Program-made: the position numbers and the translations under genes | From: Pseudomonas sp. SLFW | GTDB taxonomy: Bacteria; Pseudomonadota; Gammaproteobacteria; Pseudomonadales; Pseudomonadaceae | Reading direction: 5' to 3' | Length of the DNA stretch: 64,000 nt | NCBI RefSeq assembly: GCF_009905615.1 | Contig: NZ_JAAAKW010000001.1 | Location: 496,001 to 560,000, forward strand | Notes under the pieces: model-generated | The model's database searches: none | What the model was told of the DNA's origin: nothing | The model's input: only the letters and a program-made list of their open reading frames with translations | Shown: in pieces, positions 35,466 to 43,918 of the stretch | Layout of the letters: every line of letters starts with the position of its first letter | Numbering within the stretch: the first letter of the stretch is position 1

Positions 35466-36926
35466 ATGGCTGGCGACGTGACCTCACATTTTGTAACCGC
35501 GCTGCTGATCGACGGCGAGCAGGTCACGGGGCAGGGTTTTGTCGAGCCGATCCTCAACCCTGCCACCGGTGAAGTGCTGACCCGCATTGCCGAGGCCAGC
35601 ACCGATCAGGTCGAGACGGCGATTCTGGCCGCCCACCGCGCTTTCAATGAATGGTCGCGCACCACGCCGCAACAGCGCTCGAACATCCTCTTGAGCATCG
35701 CCGATGCCATCGAAAAGAACGCCGACCACCTCGCCCGCCTGGAAGCCTTGAACTGCGGCAAGCCGTTGCACCTGGCGCGACAGGATGACCTGACCGCGAC
35801 TGTCGACGTGTTCCGTTTCTTCGCCGGGGCCGTGCGTTGCCAGACCGGGCAGCTCTCCGGCGAATACACGCCGGGCTACACCAGCATGGTGCGGCGCGAT
35901 CCGATTGGCGTCGTCGCCTCCATTGCGCCGTGGAATTACCCGATCATGATGGCCGCGTGGAAGATCGCCCCCGCCCTCGCCGCCGGCAACACCCTCGTCT
36001 TCAAACCCTCCGAACACACACCGCTCTCGGTCCTCGCGCTGGCGCCGGTGTTCGCCGAGCTGCTGCCCAAGGGCGTGATCAACATTGTCTGCGGGGGCGG
36101 CGAAGGGGTCGGCAGCCATTTGGTCAGCCATCCAAAAGTGCGCATGGTCTCGCTGACAGGGGATATCGTCACCGGTCAGAAAATTCTTCAGGCCGCGTCG
36201 AAAACCCTGAAACGCACTCATCTCGAACTGGGCGGTAAGGCGCCGGTGATCGTCTGCAACGACGCCGACATTGCCGCCGTGGTTGAGGGCGTGCGCACAT
36301 ATGGGTATTACAACGCCGGTCAGGATTGCACCGCCGCCTGCCGGATCTATGCGCAGGCAGGCATCCACGATCGACTGGTCGCCGAACTCGGTGCGGCCGT
36401 CAGCAGCCTGCGTTTTGCGGGCAAGCGCGATGCCGACAATGAACTCGGCCCGCTGATCAGCACCCGCCAGCGCGACCGTGTCGCCAGTTTCGTCGAGCGC
36501 GCGTTGAGTCAGCCGCACATCGAACGCATCACCGGCGCGGCCGTGCATTCCGGGCCCGGTTTCTTCTACCAGCCGACCCTGCTCGCGGGCTGCAAACAGA
36601 GTGACGAAATCGTCCAGCGCGAAGTGTTCGGCCCGGTGGTGACCGTGACCCGCTTCGACGAACTCTCCCAGGCCGTAGACTGGGCCAACGATTCCGAATA
36701 CGGCCTGGCCTCGTCGATCTGGACCCAGAATCTGGACAAGGCGATGCAGGTCGCGGCCCGTCTGCAATACGGCTGCACCTGGATCAACAGCCATTTTATG
36801 CTGGTCAGCGAAATGCCCCACGGCGGCTTGAAACGCTCGGGGTACGGGAAGGATCTGTCCAGTGACTCGCTTCAGGACTACAGCGTGGTTCGCCACGTCA
36901 TGGCCAGGAGCAGCTACGAGCTTTGA
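35466..36926 (+). CDS. Gamma-aminobutyraldehyde-type dehydrogenase, copy 1
   Basis: A 486-aa NAD-dependent aldehyde dehydrogenase of the PatD/YdcW group, which oxidises 4-aminobutanal from putrescine to GABA. It has the catalytic Cys in [12 protein letters not shown], the general base Glu in HLELGGKAP and the cofactor motif SLTGDIVTG. It is clearly paralogous to the enzyme at 41518, sharing [20 protein letters not shown] and EMPHGG blocks, but its N-terminus is longer. The start ATG follows AAGGA. Its last codons (SSYEL) read into a dispersed repeat. Substrate assignment is from the transporter context. Confidence 0.85.
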   Translation: MAGDVTSHFVTALLIDGEQVTGQGFVEPILNPATGEVLTRIAEASTDQVETAILAAHRAFNEWSRTTPQQRSNILLSIADAIEKNADHLARLEALNCGKPLHLARQDDLTATVDVFRFFAGAVRCQTGQLSGEYTPGYTSMVRRDPIGVVASIAPWNYPIMMAAWKIAPALAAGNTLVFKPSEHTPLSVLALAPVFAELLPKGVINIVCGGGEGVGSHLVSHPKVRMVSLTGDIVTGQKILQAASKTLKRTHLELGGKAPVIVCNDADIAAVVEGVRTYGYYNAGQDCTAACRIYAQAGIHDRLVAELGAAVSSLRFAGKRDADNELGPLISTRQRDRVASFVERALSQPHIERITGAAVHSGPGFFYQPTLLAGCKQSDEIVQREVFGPVVTVTRFDELSQAVDWANDSEYGLASSIWTQNLDKAMQVAARLQYGCTWINSHFMLVSEMPHGGLKRSGYGKDLSSDSLQDYSVVRHVMARSSYEL

Positions 36927-37074
36927 GCTTCGAGCTGCAAGAAAAAGCGTCAGACCTGCGTAGGTTTTGAGTCAAAACAATAAGTGAAAACGGAGAAGCA
37001 ACTGCCTATCCGACGGAAAATAGAAGGTGGGCGCGATGACCACTTGCAGCTTGAAGCTTGTGGCTCGTAGCTGG
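36908..37074. repeat. AGCTGCAAG-type inverted repeat pair
   Basis: A left arm (AGCTACGAGCTTTGAGCTTC, continuing GAGCTGCAAG, 36911-36940) and a right arm (CTTGCAGCTTGAAGCTTGTG, 37043 on) are imperfect inverted copies of a repeat also found at 55170-55297. The left arm begins inside the dehydrogenase coding region. Confidence 0.65.
36964..36978. promoter_or_regulatory. 15-bp palindrome upstream of ydcS
   Basis: GTTTTGA-G-TCAAAAC is a perfect palindrome with a one-base centre, 38 bp after the first dehydrogenase and about 150 bp before the binding-protein gene. It could be an operator for the transporter operon; a terminator is unlikely without a T-run. Confidence 0.4.
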
Positions 37075-37124
37075 GTTCCCACCACTGATCTCTGCCAAAA
37101 AAACCAATAAATGAGGGGAACCGT

Positions 37125-38276
37125 ATGTCAGTGCAAAAGACCATGTTATTGGGAGCCATAGCCGGCGCAATGTTGACGAGCGGCGCCGTGCAGGCGGCTG
37201 AAGCGCTCAAGGCTGTCGGCGACGGCGAGGGCCAGTTGGATATCGTGGCGTGGCCGGGTTACATCGAGCGGGGCGAGAGCGATAAGGCCTATGACTGGGT
37301 CACCGGTTTCGAGCAGGAAACCGGGTGCAAGGTCAGCGTCAAAACCGCTGCGACGTCCGACGAGATGGTCAGCCTGATGACCAAGGGCGGCTATGACCTG
37401 GTGACAGCGTCGGGCGACGCTTCGCTACGTCTGGTGGCGGGCAAGCGGGTGCAGCCGATCAACACTGACCTGATCCCGAACTGGAAAACCCTCGACCCGC
37501 GCCTGAAAGACGGCCCGTGGTACACCGTCAACAAGCAGACTTACGGCACGCCTTATCAATGGGGGCCGAACGTGCTGATGTACAACACCAACGTGTTCAA
37601 GACCCCGCCAGTGAGCTGGAGCGTGGTGTTCGAGCCGCAAGACCTGCCGGATGGCAAGCCGAACAAAGGCCGCGTTCAGGCCTATGACGGGCCGATCTAC
37701 ATCGCCGACGCCGCGCTGTATTTGAAGACCGCCAAGCCGGACCTGAAGATCGAAGACCCGTACCAACTGACCGAAACCCAATACAAGGCCGTGCTCGATC
37801 TGTTGCGCGCCCAACACCCGTTGGTGCACCGCTACTGGCACGACGCGACCGTGCAGATGAGCGACGTGAAAAACGAAGGCGTTGCGGCGTCGAGTTCGTG
37901 GGGTTACATGGTCAATGGGTTGGTGGCTGACAAACAGCCGGTCGCCTCGACCATCCCGCAGGAAGGCGCCACCGGTTGGGCCGATACCACCATGTTGCAC
38001 GCCGAGGCCAAGCACCCGAACTGCGCGTACAAGTGGATGAACTGGTCGCTGCAACCGAAGGTCCAGGGCGACGTCGCGGCCTGGTTCGGTTCGCTGCCGG
38101 TCGTGCCTGCGGCGTGCAAGGGCAATGAGCTGCTGGGGGCCGAGGGTTGCGCCACCAACGGCTTCGACCTGTTCGACAAGATCGCCTTCTGGAAAACCCC
38201 GCAGTCCGAGGGCGGCAAGTACGTGCCGTACAGCCGCTGGACGCAGGACTACATCGCAATCATGGGTGGGCGCTAG
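37125..38276 (+). CDS. Polyamine ABC transporter substrate-binding protein, YdcS-like
   Basis: A 383-aa periplasmic binding protein with signal peptide (MSVQKTMLLGAIAGAMLTSG... VQAAE) and an SBP fold (DIVAWPGYIERGESDKAYDW, GGYDLVTASGDASLRLVAGK, GTPYQWGPNVLMYNTNVF). It resembles YdcS/PotD-PotF proteins that capture putrescine or spermidine. A strong ribosome site (GAGGGGAA) precedes the ATG. A REP pair separates it from the ATPase gene, so its message may be more stable than the downstream part. Ligand is inferred from family and the flanking dehydrogenases. Confidence 0.87.
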   Translation: MSVQKTMLLGAIAGAMLTSGAVQAAEALKAVGDGEGQLDIVAWPGYIERGESDKAYDWVTGFEQETGCKVSVKTAATSDEMVSLMTKGGYDLVTASGDASLRLVAGKRVQPINTDLIPNWKTLDPRLKDGPWYTVNKQTYGTPYQWGPNVLMYNTNVFKTPPVSWSVVFEPQDLPDGKPNKGRVQAYDGPIYIADAALYLKTAKPDLKIEDPYQLTETQYKAVLDLLRAQHPLVHRYWHDATVQMSDVKNEGVAASSSWGYMVNGLVADKQPVASTIPQEGATGWADTTMLHAEAKHPNCAYKWMNWSLQPKVQGDVAAWFGSLPVVPAACKGNELLGAEGCATNGFDLFDKIAFWKTPQSEGGKYVPYSRWTQDYIAIMGGR

Positions 38277-38287
38277 CGCAAACCTCA

Positions 38288-38421
38288 TGTAGGAGCGTGG
38301 CTTGTCCCGCGATCGGCTGCGCAGCAGTCGTAAATCGGAATGATCAGATACGTCTGACACACCACTTTGACCGATTTGCTGCCGGTTCCCGGCAGATCGC
38401 GGGACAAGCCACGCTCCTACA
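38288..38421. repeat. REP-pair element, GAGCGTGGCTTGTCCCGCGATC family
   Basis: Perfect 27-bp inverted arms (38288-38314 and 38395-38421) with an 80-bp spacer, lying inside the transporter operon between the binding-protein and ATPase genes. It is a third REP family in the window. Confidence 0.85.
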
Positions 38422-38507
38422 CGAGCCCCATTCCATCTGTTGCAGGTGCTGCGTTGCACCCGGCGAACCCGCTGCGACGGCGTTCGCTTCCACTTGAGGT
38501 TTCACCC

Positions 38508-39557
38508 ATGACCCTTGCAGTCCAGTTCACCCACGTTTCCCGTCAGTTCGGCGAAGTGAAGGCCGTTGACCGGGTTTCCATCGACATCAAGGACGGCGAG
38601 TTCTTCTCCATGCTCGGCCCTTCGGGTTCGGGCAAGACCACCTGCCTGCGCCTGATCGCAGGTTTCGAACAGCCCAGCGCAGGTTCAATCCGCATTCATG
38701 GCGAAGAGGCGGCTGGCCTGCCGCCGTACCAGCGCGACGTCAACACGGTGTTTCAGGACTACGCCCTCTTCCCGCACATGAACGTGCGCGACAACGTCGC
38801 CTACGGCCTGAAGGTGAAGGGCGTCGGCAAGGGCGAGCGTGTGGCACGCGCCGAAGAAGCCCTGAACATGGTCGCCCTCGGCGGCTACGGCGACCGCAAG
38901 CCGGTGCAACTGTCGGGCGGTCAGCGCCAGCGGGTCGCACTGGCCCGTGCGCTGGTCAACCGTCCTCGCGTGTTGCTGCTCGACGAACCCCTCGGGGCCC
39001 TGGATCTGAAGCTGCGCGAACAGATGCAAAGCGAGCTGAAAAAGCTGCAACGGCAACTGGGCATCACCTTCATCTTCGTCACGCACGACCAGACCGAAGC
39101 GCTGTCGATGTCCGACCGCGTGGCCGTGTTCAATAAGGGCCGCATCGAGCAGGTCGACACCCCGCGCAACCTGTACATGAAACCCGCGACCACGTTCGTC
39201 GCTGAGTTCGTCGGCACGTCCAACGTGCTGCGCGGCGAGTTGGCGCAACAGTTGAGCGGCCACCCCAACGCGTTCTCCATTCGTCCCGAGCACATCCGTT
39301 TTGCCGATGGCCCCGCCTCCAGTCACGAGATCGAAGTCAGTGGCCTGCTGCACGACATTCAGTACCAAGGCAGCGCCACGCGTTATGAGCTGAAACTCGA
39401 CAACGGCCAGACCCTCAGCGTCAGCCAGGCCAACACCCAATGGCTGGACACCAGCGCGCAGCACCAGCCGGGTCAGCGCATGACCGCTCGCTGGGCCCGC
39501 GAGGCGATGATCCCGCTGCATGACGCGGTCATCGAGCACACGGCCGAGGCCCATTGA
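38508..39557 (+). CDS. Polyamine ABC transporter ATPase, YdcT/PotA-like
   Basis: A 349-aa ATP-binding subunit. The ATG at 38508 gives MTLAVQFTHVSRQFGEVKAV. Walker A GPSGSGKTT, Q-loop VFQDYALFPHM, signature LSGGQRQR, Walker B VLLLDEPLGALD and the H-loop FVTHDQ are all intact. The C-terminal TOBE-like regulatory domain (FSIRPEHIRFADG) is typical of polyamine/opine importers. The upstream ORF extension to 38367 overlaps the REP and is rejected. One base separates its stop from the next ATG. Confidence 0.93.
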   Translation: MTLAVQFTHVSRQFGEVKAVDRVSIDIKDGEFFSMLGPSGSGKTTCLRLIAGFEQPSAGSIRIHGEEAAGLPPYQRDVNTVFQDYALFPHMNVRDNVAYGLKVKGVGKGERVARAEEALNMVALGGYGDRKPVQLSGGQRQRVALARALVNRPRVLLLDEPLGALDLKLREQMQSELKKLQRQLGITFIFVTHDQTEALSMSDRVAVFNKGRIEQVDTPRNLYMKPATTFVAEFVGTSNVLRGELAQQLSGHPNAFSIRPEHIRFADGPASSHEIEVSGLLHDIQYQGSATRYELKLDNGQTLSVSQANTQWLDTSAQHQPGQRMTARWAREAMIPLHDAVIEHTAEAH

Positions 39558-39558
39558 G

Positions 39559-40509
39559 ATGAGCCAGACACTCGCCCATTCAGCGCCGATGCCAGGGCAA
39601 TCGCCCCTGCGGCGTTTTTCCAATTTGCTGTATCGACGGCCGAATCTGTACCTGACGCTGCTGCTGATCCCGCCGCTGTTGTGGTTCGGCGCGATCTACC
39701 TCGGCTCTTTGCTCGGGCTGCTGTGGCAAGGGTCCTACACCTTCGACGACTTCAGCATGTCGGTCACGCCGGACTTGACCTTGGCCAACTTCGCGGCGCT
39801 GTTCAACCCGGCCAATTTCGACGTGATCCAGCGAACGCTGACCATGGCCATTGCCGTCTCCATCGCCAGCGCCATCGTCGCGTTCCCCATCGCCTACTAC
39901 ATGGCGCGTTACACCACCGGCAAGACCAAGGCGTTTTTGTACATCGCCGTGATGATGCCGATGTGGGCCAGTTACATCGTCAAGGCCTACGCGTGGACGC
40001 TGCTGCTGGCGAAAGGCGGCGTGGCACAGTGGTTCGTTCAGCATCTGGGCCTGGAGCCAGTGTTGCAGGTGATTCTGGGGATTCCCGGTGTCGGCGGGAG
40101 CACCTTGTCCACCTCGCATTTGGGACGGTTTCTGGTGTTCGTCTACATCTGGCTGCCGTTCATGATTTTGCCGATCCAGGCCTCTCTCGAACGCCTGCCG
40201 CCCTCGCTGTTGCAAGCCTCGGCGGACCTGGGCGCCAAGCCTCGGCAGACCTTCCTGCAGGTGATCCTGCCGCTGTCGGTGCCCGGCATTGCGGCGGGTT
40301 CGATCTTCACGTTTTCGCTGACGCTGGGCGACTTCATCGTGCCGCAGCTGATCGGCCCGCCCGGCTATTTCATCGGCAGCATGGTCTACGCCCAGCAAGG
40401 CGCCATCGGCAACATGCCCATGGCCGCCGCGTTCACACTGGTGCCCATCGTGCTGATCGCCATTTACCTGTCCATCGTCAAACGACTGGGGGCTTTCGAT
40501 GCGCTCTAA
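39559..40509 (+). CDS. ABC transporter permease, YdcU/PotB-like
   Basis: A 316-aa inner-membrane permease with six predicted helices, the first at about residue 32 ([20 protein letters not shown]). The EAA-type cytoplasmic loop is [20 protein letters not shown]. The start is the ATG at 39559, one base after the ATPase stop. It overlaps the next permease gene by 11 bp, so the pair is translationally coupled. Confidence 0.92.
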   Translation: MSQTLAHSAPMPGQSPLRRFSNLLYRRPNLYLTLLLIPPLLWFGAIYLGSLLGLLWQGSYTFDDFSMSVTPDLTLANFAALFNPANFDVIQRTLTMAIAVSIASAIVAFPIAYYMARYTTGKTKAFLYIAVMMPMWASYIVKAYAWTLLLAKGGVAQWFVQHLGLEPVLQVILGIPGVGGSTLSTSHLGRFLVFVYIWLPFMILPIQASLERLPPSLLQASADLGAKPRQTFLQVILPLSVPGIAAGSIFTFSLTLGDFIVPQLIGPPGYFIGSMVYAQQGAIGNMPMAAAFTLVPIVLIAIYLSIVKRLGAFDAL

Positions 40510-41329
40510 GCCTGTGATCAAACAAGGCGATCAAGCCTCATGGGGCCTGAAGATTGCCGCATGGGGCGGGTTGGTGTTCCTGCACTTCCCGATCCTGATC
40601 ATCTTCGTCTACGCCTTCAACACTCAAGACGCCGCGTTCAGTTTTCCGCCACAGGGCTTCACCCTGAAGTGGTTCAGCGTGGCCTTCTCGCGGCCTGATG
40701 TGATGGAGTCGATCAAGCTGTCGTTGCAGATCGCCTGCGTCGCGACATTGATCGCACTGGTGCTGGGCACCCTGGCGTCGGCGGCGCTGTATCGCAGGGA
40801 TTTCTTCGGCAAGGACGGCATTTCGCTGATGCTGATCCTGCCCATCGCCCTGCCCGGCATCATCACCGGTCTGGCGTTGCTGTCGGCGTTCAAATCGCTG
40901 GGGATTGAGCCAGGGATGTTCACCATCATCGTTGGCCACGCGACCTTCTGCGTGGTGATCGTCTACAACAACGTCATTGCCCGCCTGCGTCGCACGTCCC
41001 ACAGTTTGATCGAAGCGTCGATGGATTTGGGGGCCGACGGCTGGCAGACCTTTCGCTACATCATCCTGCCGAACCTCGGTTCCGCATTGCTGGCGGGCGG
41101 GATGCTGGCGTTTGCGTTGTCGTTCGACGAAATCATCGTGACCACGTTTACCGCGGGTCACGAACGCACCTTGCCGATCTGGCTGCTCAACCAACTCAGC
41201 CGCCCCCGCGACGTGCCGGTGACCAACGTCGTTGCGATGCTGGTGATGATGGTCACGATGCTGCCGATTCTCGGCGCGTATTACCTGACCCGTGGCGGTG
41301 AAAGCGTGGCGGGGAGCGGGGGGAAGTGA
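40499..41329 (+). CDS. ABC transporter permease, YdcV/PotC-like
   Basis: A 276-aa second permease, with helices beginning at about residue 20 ([21 protein letters not shown]) and the EAA loop [21 protein letters not shown]. It completes a canonical importer of one binding protein, one ATPase and two permeases. It is followed by a REP pair and then the second dehydrogenase. Confidence 0.92.
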   Translation: MRSKPVIKQGDQASWGLKIAAWGGLVFLHFPILIIFVYAFNTQDAAFSFPPQGFTLKWFSVAFSRPDVMESIKLSLQIACVATLIALVLGTLASAALYRRDFFGKDGISLMLILPIALPGIITGLALLSAFKSLGIEPGMFTIIVGHATFCVVIVYNNVIARLRRTSHSLIEASMDLGADGWQTFRYIILPNLGSALLAGGMLAFALSFDEIIVTTFTAGHERTLPIWLLNQLSRPRDVPVTNVVAMLVMMVTMLPILGAYYLTRGGESVAGSGGK

Positions 41330-41359
41330 TGACACCTTTTTGAATTCAACACCCAACCC

Positions 41360-41448
41360 TGTAGGAGTGAGCTTGCTCGCGATAGCGGTGTATCAGCCAG
41401 CCAATGAGTGACTGTTCATACGCAATCGCGAGCAAGCTCACTCCTACA
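41360..41448. repeat. REP-pair element, GAGTGAGCTTGCTCGCGAT family, copy 4
   Basis: Arms TGTAGGAGTGAGCTTGCTCG (41360 on) and the complement ending at 41448 flank a spacer of about 34 bp, in the same orientation as the copy at 8316. It lies between the last permease gene and the second dehydrogenase gene. Confidence 0.85.
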
Positions 41449-41517
41449 GGACCACGTTTCAACGCGCTGGCGCGCCACAGCAAAGCGCCCGACAGATTCA
41501 ACAAGAGGACAAACCCC

Positions 41518-42942
41518 ATGCAAACCAAACTGCTGATCAATGGCCATCTGGTCGCCGGTGAAGGTCCCGCGCAGCCCGTGTTCAACCCCGCGCTGGGCCG
41601 GGTATTGGTGGAAATCAACGAAGCCACCGAGGGCCAGGTCGACACCGCCGTACGCGCCGCCGATGCCGCGTTTGAGAGCTGGTCGCAAACCGCGCCGAAG
41701 GATCGCTCGTTGCTGCTGCTGAAACTGGCGGACGCCATCGACGCCCACGCCGAAGAACTCGCCAAGCTCGAATCGGACAACTGCGGCAAGCCGTATCAAG
41801 CGGCGCTGAACGACGAACTGCCAGCGATTGCCGACGTGTTCCGCTTCTTCGCTGGCGCCAGCCGCTGCATGAGCGGTTCCGCGGCGGGCGAATACCTGCC
41901 GGGGCACACCTCAATGATCCGTCGCGACCCGGTAGGCGTTGTCGCCTCCATCGCGCCGTGGAACTACCCGCTGATGATGGTCGCCTGGAAAATTGCGCCA
42001 GCGCTGGCGGCGGGCAATACCGTGGTGCTCAAACCTTCCGAGCAAACCCCTTTGACCGCGCTGCGTCTGGTCGAGCTGGCCAATGACATCTTCCCGGCAG
42101 GCGTGCTGAATCTGGTGTTCGGTCGCGGCCAGACCGTCGGCAATCCGCTGGTCACACACCCGAAAGTCCGCATGGTGTCGCTGACTGGCTCGGTCGCCAC
42201 CGGCTCGCACATCATTTCCAGCACCGCCGAGAGCGTCAAACGCACCCACATGGAACTGGGCGGCAAGGCCCCGGTGATCATCTTCGACGACGCCGACATC
42301 GACGCCGCCGTCGAAGGCATTCGCACTTTCGGCTTCTATAACGCAGGTCAGGATTGCACCGCCGCCTGCCGCATCTACGCGCAAAAAGGCATCTATGAGC
42401 AATTCGTGCAGAAGCTCGGGGAAGCCGTCAGCACGATCAAAGTCGGTCAGCAGGATGACCCGGACACCGAACTCGGCCCGCTGATCACGGCCCAACATCG
42501 CGACCGCGTCACCGGCTTCGTCGAGCGTGCGGTCGCCCAATCCCACACGCGGGTGATCACCGGCGGCAAGGCCATCGAAGGCAACGGTTTCTTCTTCCAG
42601 CCAACGGTGATCGCCGACGCTCAACAAGACGACGAAATCGTCCGCCGCGAGGTGTTTGGACCGGTGGTGTCGGTGACGTCATTCGACGATGAAGCCCAAG
42701 TCCTGGGTTGGGCCAACGATTCCGATTATGGCCTGGCGTCGTCGGTCTGGACCCAGGACGTCGGTCGCGCCCACCGCCTGTCCGCCCGTCTGCAATACGG
42801 ATGCACGTGGGTGAACACCCATTTCATGCTCATCAGCGAAATGCCCCACGGCGGCCAGAAACTGTCCGGCTACGGGAAAGACCTGTCGATGTACGGGCTT
42901 GAGGACTACACCACCGTGCGCCATGTGATGTTCAAGCACTGA
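41518..42942 (+). CDS. patD: Gamma-aminobutyraldehyde dehydrogenase, copy 2
   Basis: A 474-aa aldehyde dehydrogenase of the PatD/YdcW type, closest in length to the E. coli enzyme that turns 4-aminobutanal into GABA. Catalytic Cys in [11 protein letters not shown], Glu in MELGGKAP, cofactor motif SLTGSVATG. The ATG at 41518 follows AGAGGAC; the ORF opens upstream within the REP and is rejected. E. coli has the same order, ydcSTUV then ydcW. The paralogue at 35466 lies on the other side of the transporter. Confidence 0.88.
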   Translation: MQTKLLINGHLVAGEGPAQPVFNPALGRVLVEINEATEGQVDTAVRAADAAFESWSQTAPKDRSLLLLKLADAIDAHAEELAKLESDNCGKPYQAALNDELPAIADVFRFFAGASRCMSGSAAGEYLPGHTSMIRRDPVGVVASIAPWNYPLMMVAWKIAPALAAGNTVVLKPSEQTPLTALRLVELANDIFPAGVLNLVFGRGQTVGNPLVTHPKVRMVSLTGSVATGSHIISSTAESVKRTHMELGGKAPVIIFDDADIDAAVEGIRTFGFYNAGQDCTAACRIYAQKGIYEQFVQKLGEAVSTIKVGQQDDPDTELGPLITAQHRDRVTGFVERAVAQSHTRVITGGKAIEGNGFFFQPTVIADAQQDDEIVRREVFGPVVSVTSFDDEAQVLGWANDSDYGLASSVWTQDVGRAHRLSARLQYGCTWVNTHFMLISEMPHGGQKLSGYGKDLSMYGLEDYTTVRHVMFKH

Positions 42943-42951
42943 TGCCTTATC

Positions 42952-43020
42952 TGTAGCGGTCCGGCTCGCCGGCGGCAGCGATCCCACAGACGCCACCGCT
43001 GGCAAGCTTTGCTGCTACAA
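42952..43020. repeat. Degenerate REP-like inverted repeat
   Basis: TGTAGCGGTCCGGCTCGCCGG and ...GCTGGCAAGCTTTGCTGCTAC are imperfect inverted arms. It lies after the patD stop, where other REP pairs are found, but the arms are poorly matched. Confidence 0.5.
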
Positions 43021-43109
43021 AGGTTGCATCCACGTACAAGCACGATTCAGACAGATACGCCCTATCCCGTCGCTCTTTCCTACGATGGACCTCTTGGTCA
43101 TAATCACGC

Positions 43110-43128
43110 GGTATCATAAATTGATACC
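43110..43128. promoter_or_regulatory. hicAB operator
   Basis: GGTATCA-TAAAT-TGATACC is a perfect 7-bp inverted repeat ending one base before the hicA ATG. HicB antitoxins with a ribbon-helix-helix tail bind such palindromes and repress their own operon. No separate ribosome binding site fits between it and the start codon. Confidence 0.65.
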
Positions 43129-43383
43129 ATGAATAACCGACAATCCAGCACCCTTAAAACCGTCTTTTCCAAACCCGTGCCCAGCACACTCGAATGGAAC
43201 AGGCTCGAATCGCTCTTCAACGCGCTAGGCGCCCGAACTATCGAAGGAAACGGTTCCCGAGTTCGCTTCGAACTCAACGGCATAGTGGCGACATTCCATC
43301 GTCCACACCCGGACAAGGAAGCCAAGCCGTATCAGGTACGCGATGCCCGGTCATTCCTTGAGCAAGCAGGAGTTACCCCTTGA
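43129..43383 (+). CDS. hicA: HicA-type mRNA interferase toxin
   Basis: An 84-aa toxin of the HicA family, which cuts mRNA through a dsRNA-binding-like fold. The conserved core WNRLESLFNALGARTIEGNGS, RVRFELNGIVATFHRPHP holds the expected catalytic His in the last strand. The C-terminus DARSFLEQAGVTP is typical. It has a 20-residue N-terminal extension compared with the shortest HicA proteins. The stop is followed by hicB, whose likely ATG lies 5 bp later. Confidence 0.85.
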   Translation: MNNRQSSTLKTVFSKPVPSTLEWNRLESLFNALGARTIEGNGSRVRFELNGIVATFHRPHPDKEAKPYQVRDARSFLEQAGVTP

Positions 43384-43388
43384 ACATC

Positions 43389-43715
43389 ATGAATTACAAA
43401 GGCTATGCAGCCCGCATCAACTACAGCGACGAAGATGAACTGTTCGTTGGGCATGTGGCCGGAATCCGCGATGTTATCGGTTTCCACGGCGAATCTGTGC
43501 GTGAGCTTCGTACAGCATTTGAAGAGGCAGTGGACGATTATCTGGACACGTGTGTCCGACTGGGTCGTGAGCCTCAAAAAACCTATTCCGGCAAACTCAG
43601 TTTGCGACTGGAACCCGCTTTACATGCGAGTGTTGCCTGTAAAGCCGAGCTGGCTCACATGAGCATCAACCAGTGGGTCAGCGATCTGCTCTTCCACGCC
43701 ATCCAAACTGATTAG
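43389..43715 (+). CDS. hicB: HicB-type antitoxin
   Basis: A 108-aa antitoxin: an N-terminal RNase H-like HicB domain (MNYKGYAARINYSDEDELFV, GHVAGIRDVIGFHGES) that blocks HicA, and a C-terminal ribbon-helix-helix (GKLSLRLEPALHASVACKAE, INQWVSDLLFHAI) for DNA binding. I chose the ATG at 43389, which starts the usual MNYKGY sequence; a TTG at 43380 overlapping the hicA stop is also possible. It should repress the operon via the palindrome before hicA. Confidence 0.88.
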   Translation: MNYKGYAARINYSDEDELFVGHVAGIRDVIGFHGESVRELRTAFEEAVDDYLDTCVRLGREPQKTYSGKLSLRLEPALHASVACKAELAHMSINQWVSDLLFHAIQTD

Positions 43716-43795
43716 AATTTGACATCACCACGCAACCCCTGCGCTCATTCACGGTCAACACAACAGACGCTGCTTTGAGTCGCAGGGGGTGTTTT

Positions 43796-43813
43796 GGTAT
43801 TCGTTCGAATACC
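43796..43813. promoter_or_regulatory. Second GGTAT/ATACC palindrome, downstream of hicB
   Basis: GGTATTCG-TT-CGAATACC is a perfect 8-bp inverted repeat 80 bp after hicB and about 105 bp before the hybrid kinase gene. Its outer half-sites GGTAT and ATACC match those of the hicAB operator. It may be an operator, or a weak terminator without a T-run. Confidence 0.4.
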
Positions 43814-43918
43814 GATAAAGCTCAACCACGCTCAATCACCCTTCAAGCGGATGTGAAAGGTGAGGATTCTTCCGGTCCGGCTTCGTACACTGTTTCCCCC
43901 TGACTGGAGCTTGCCTCG

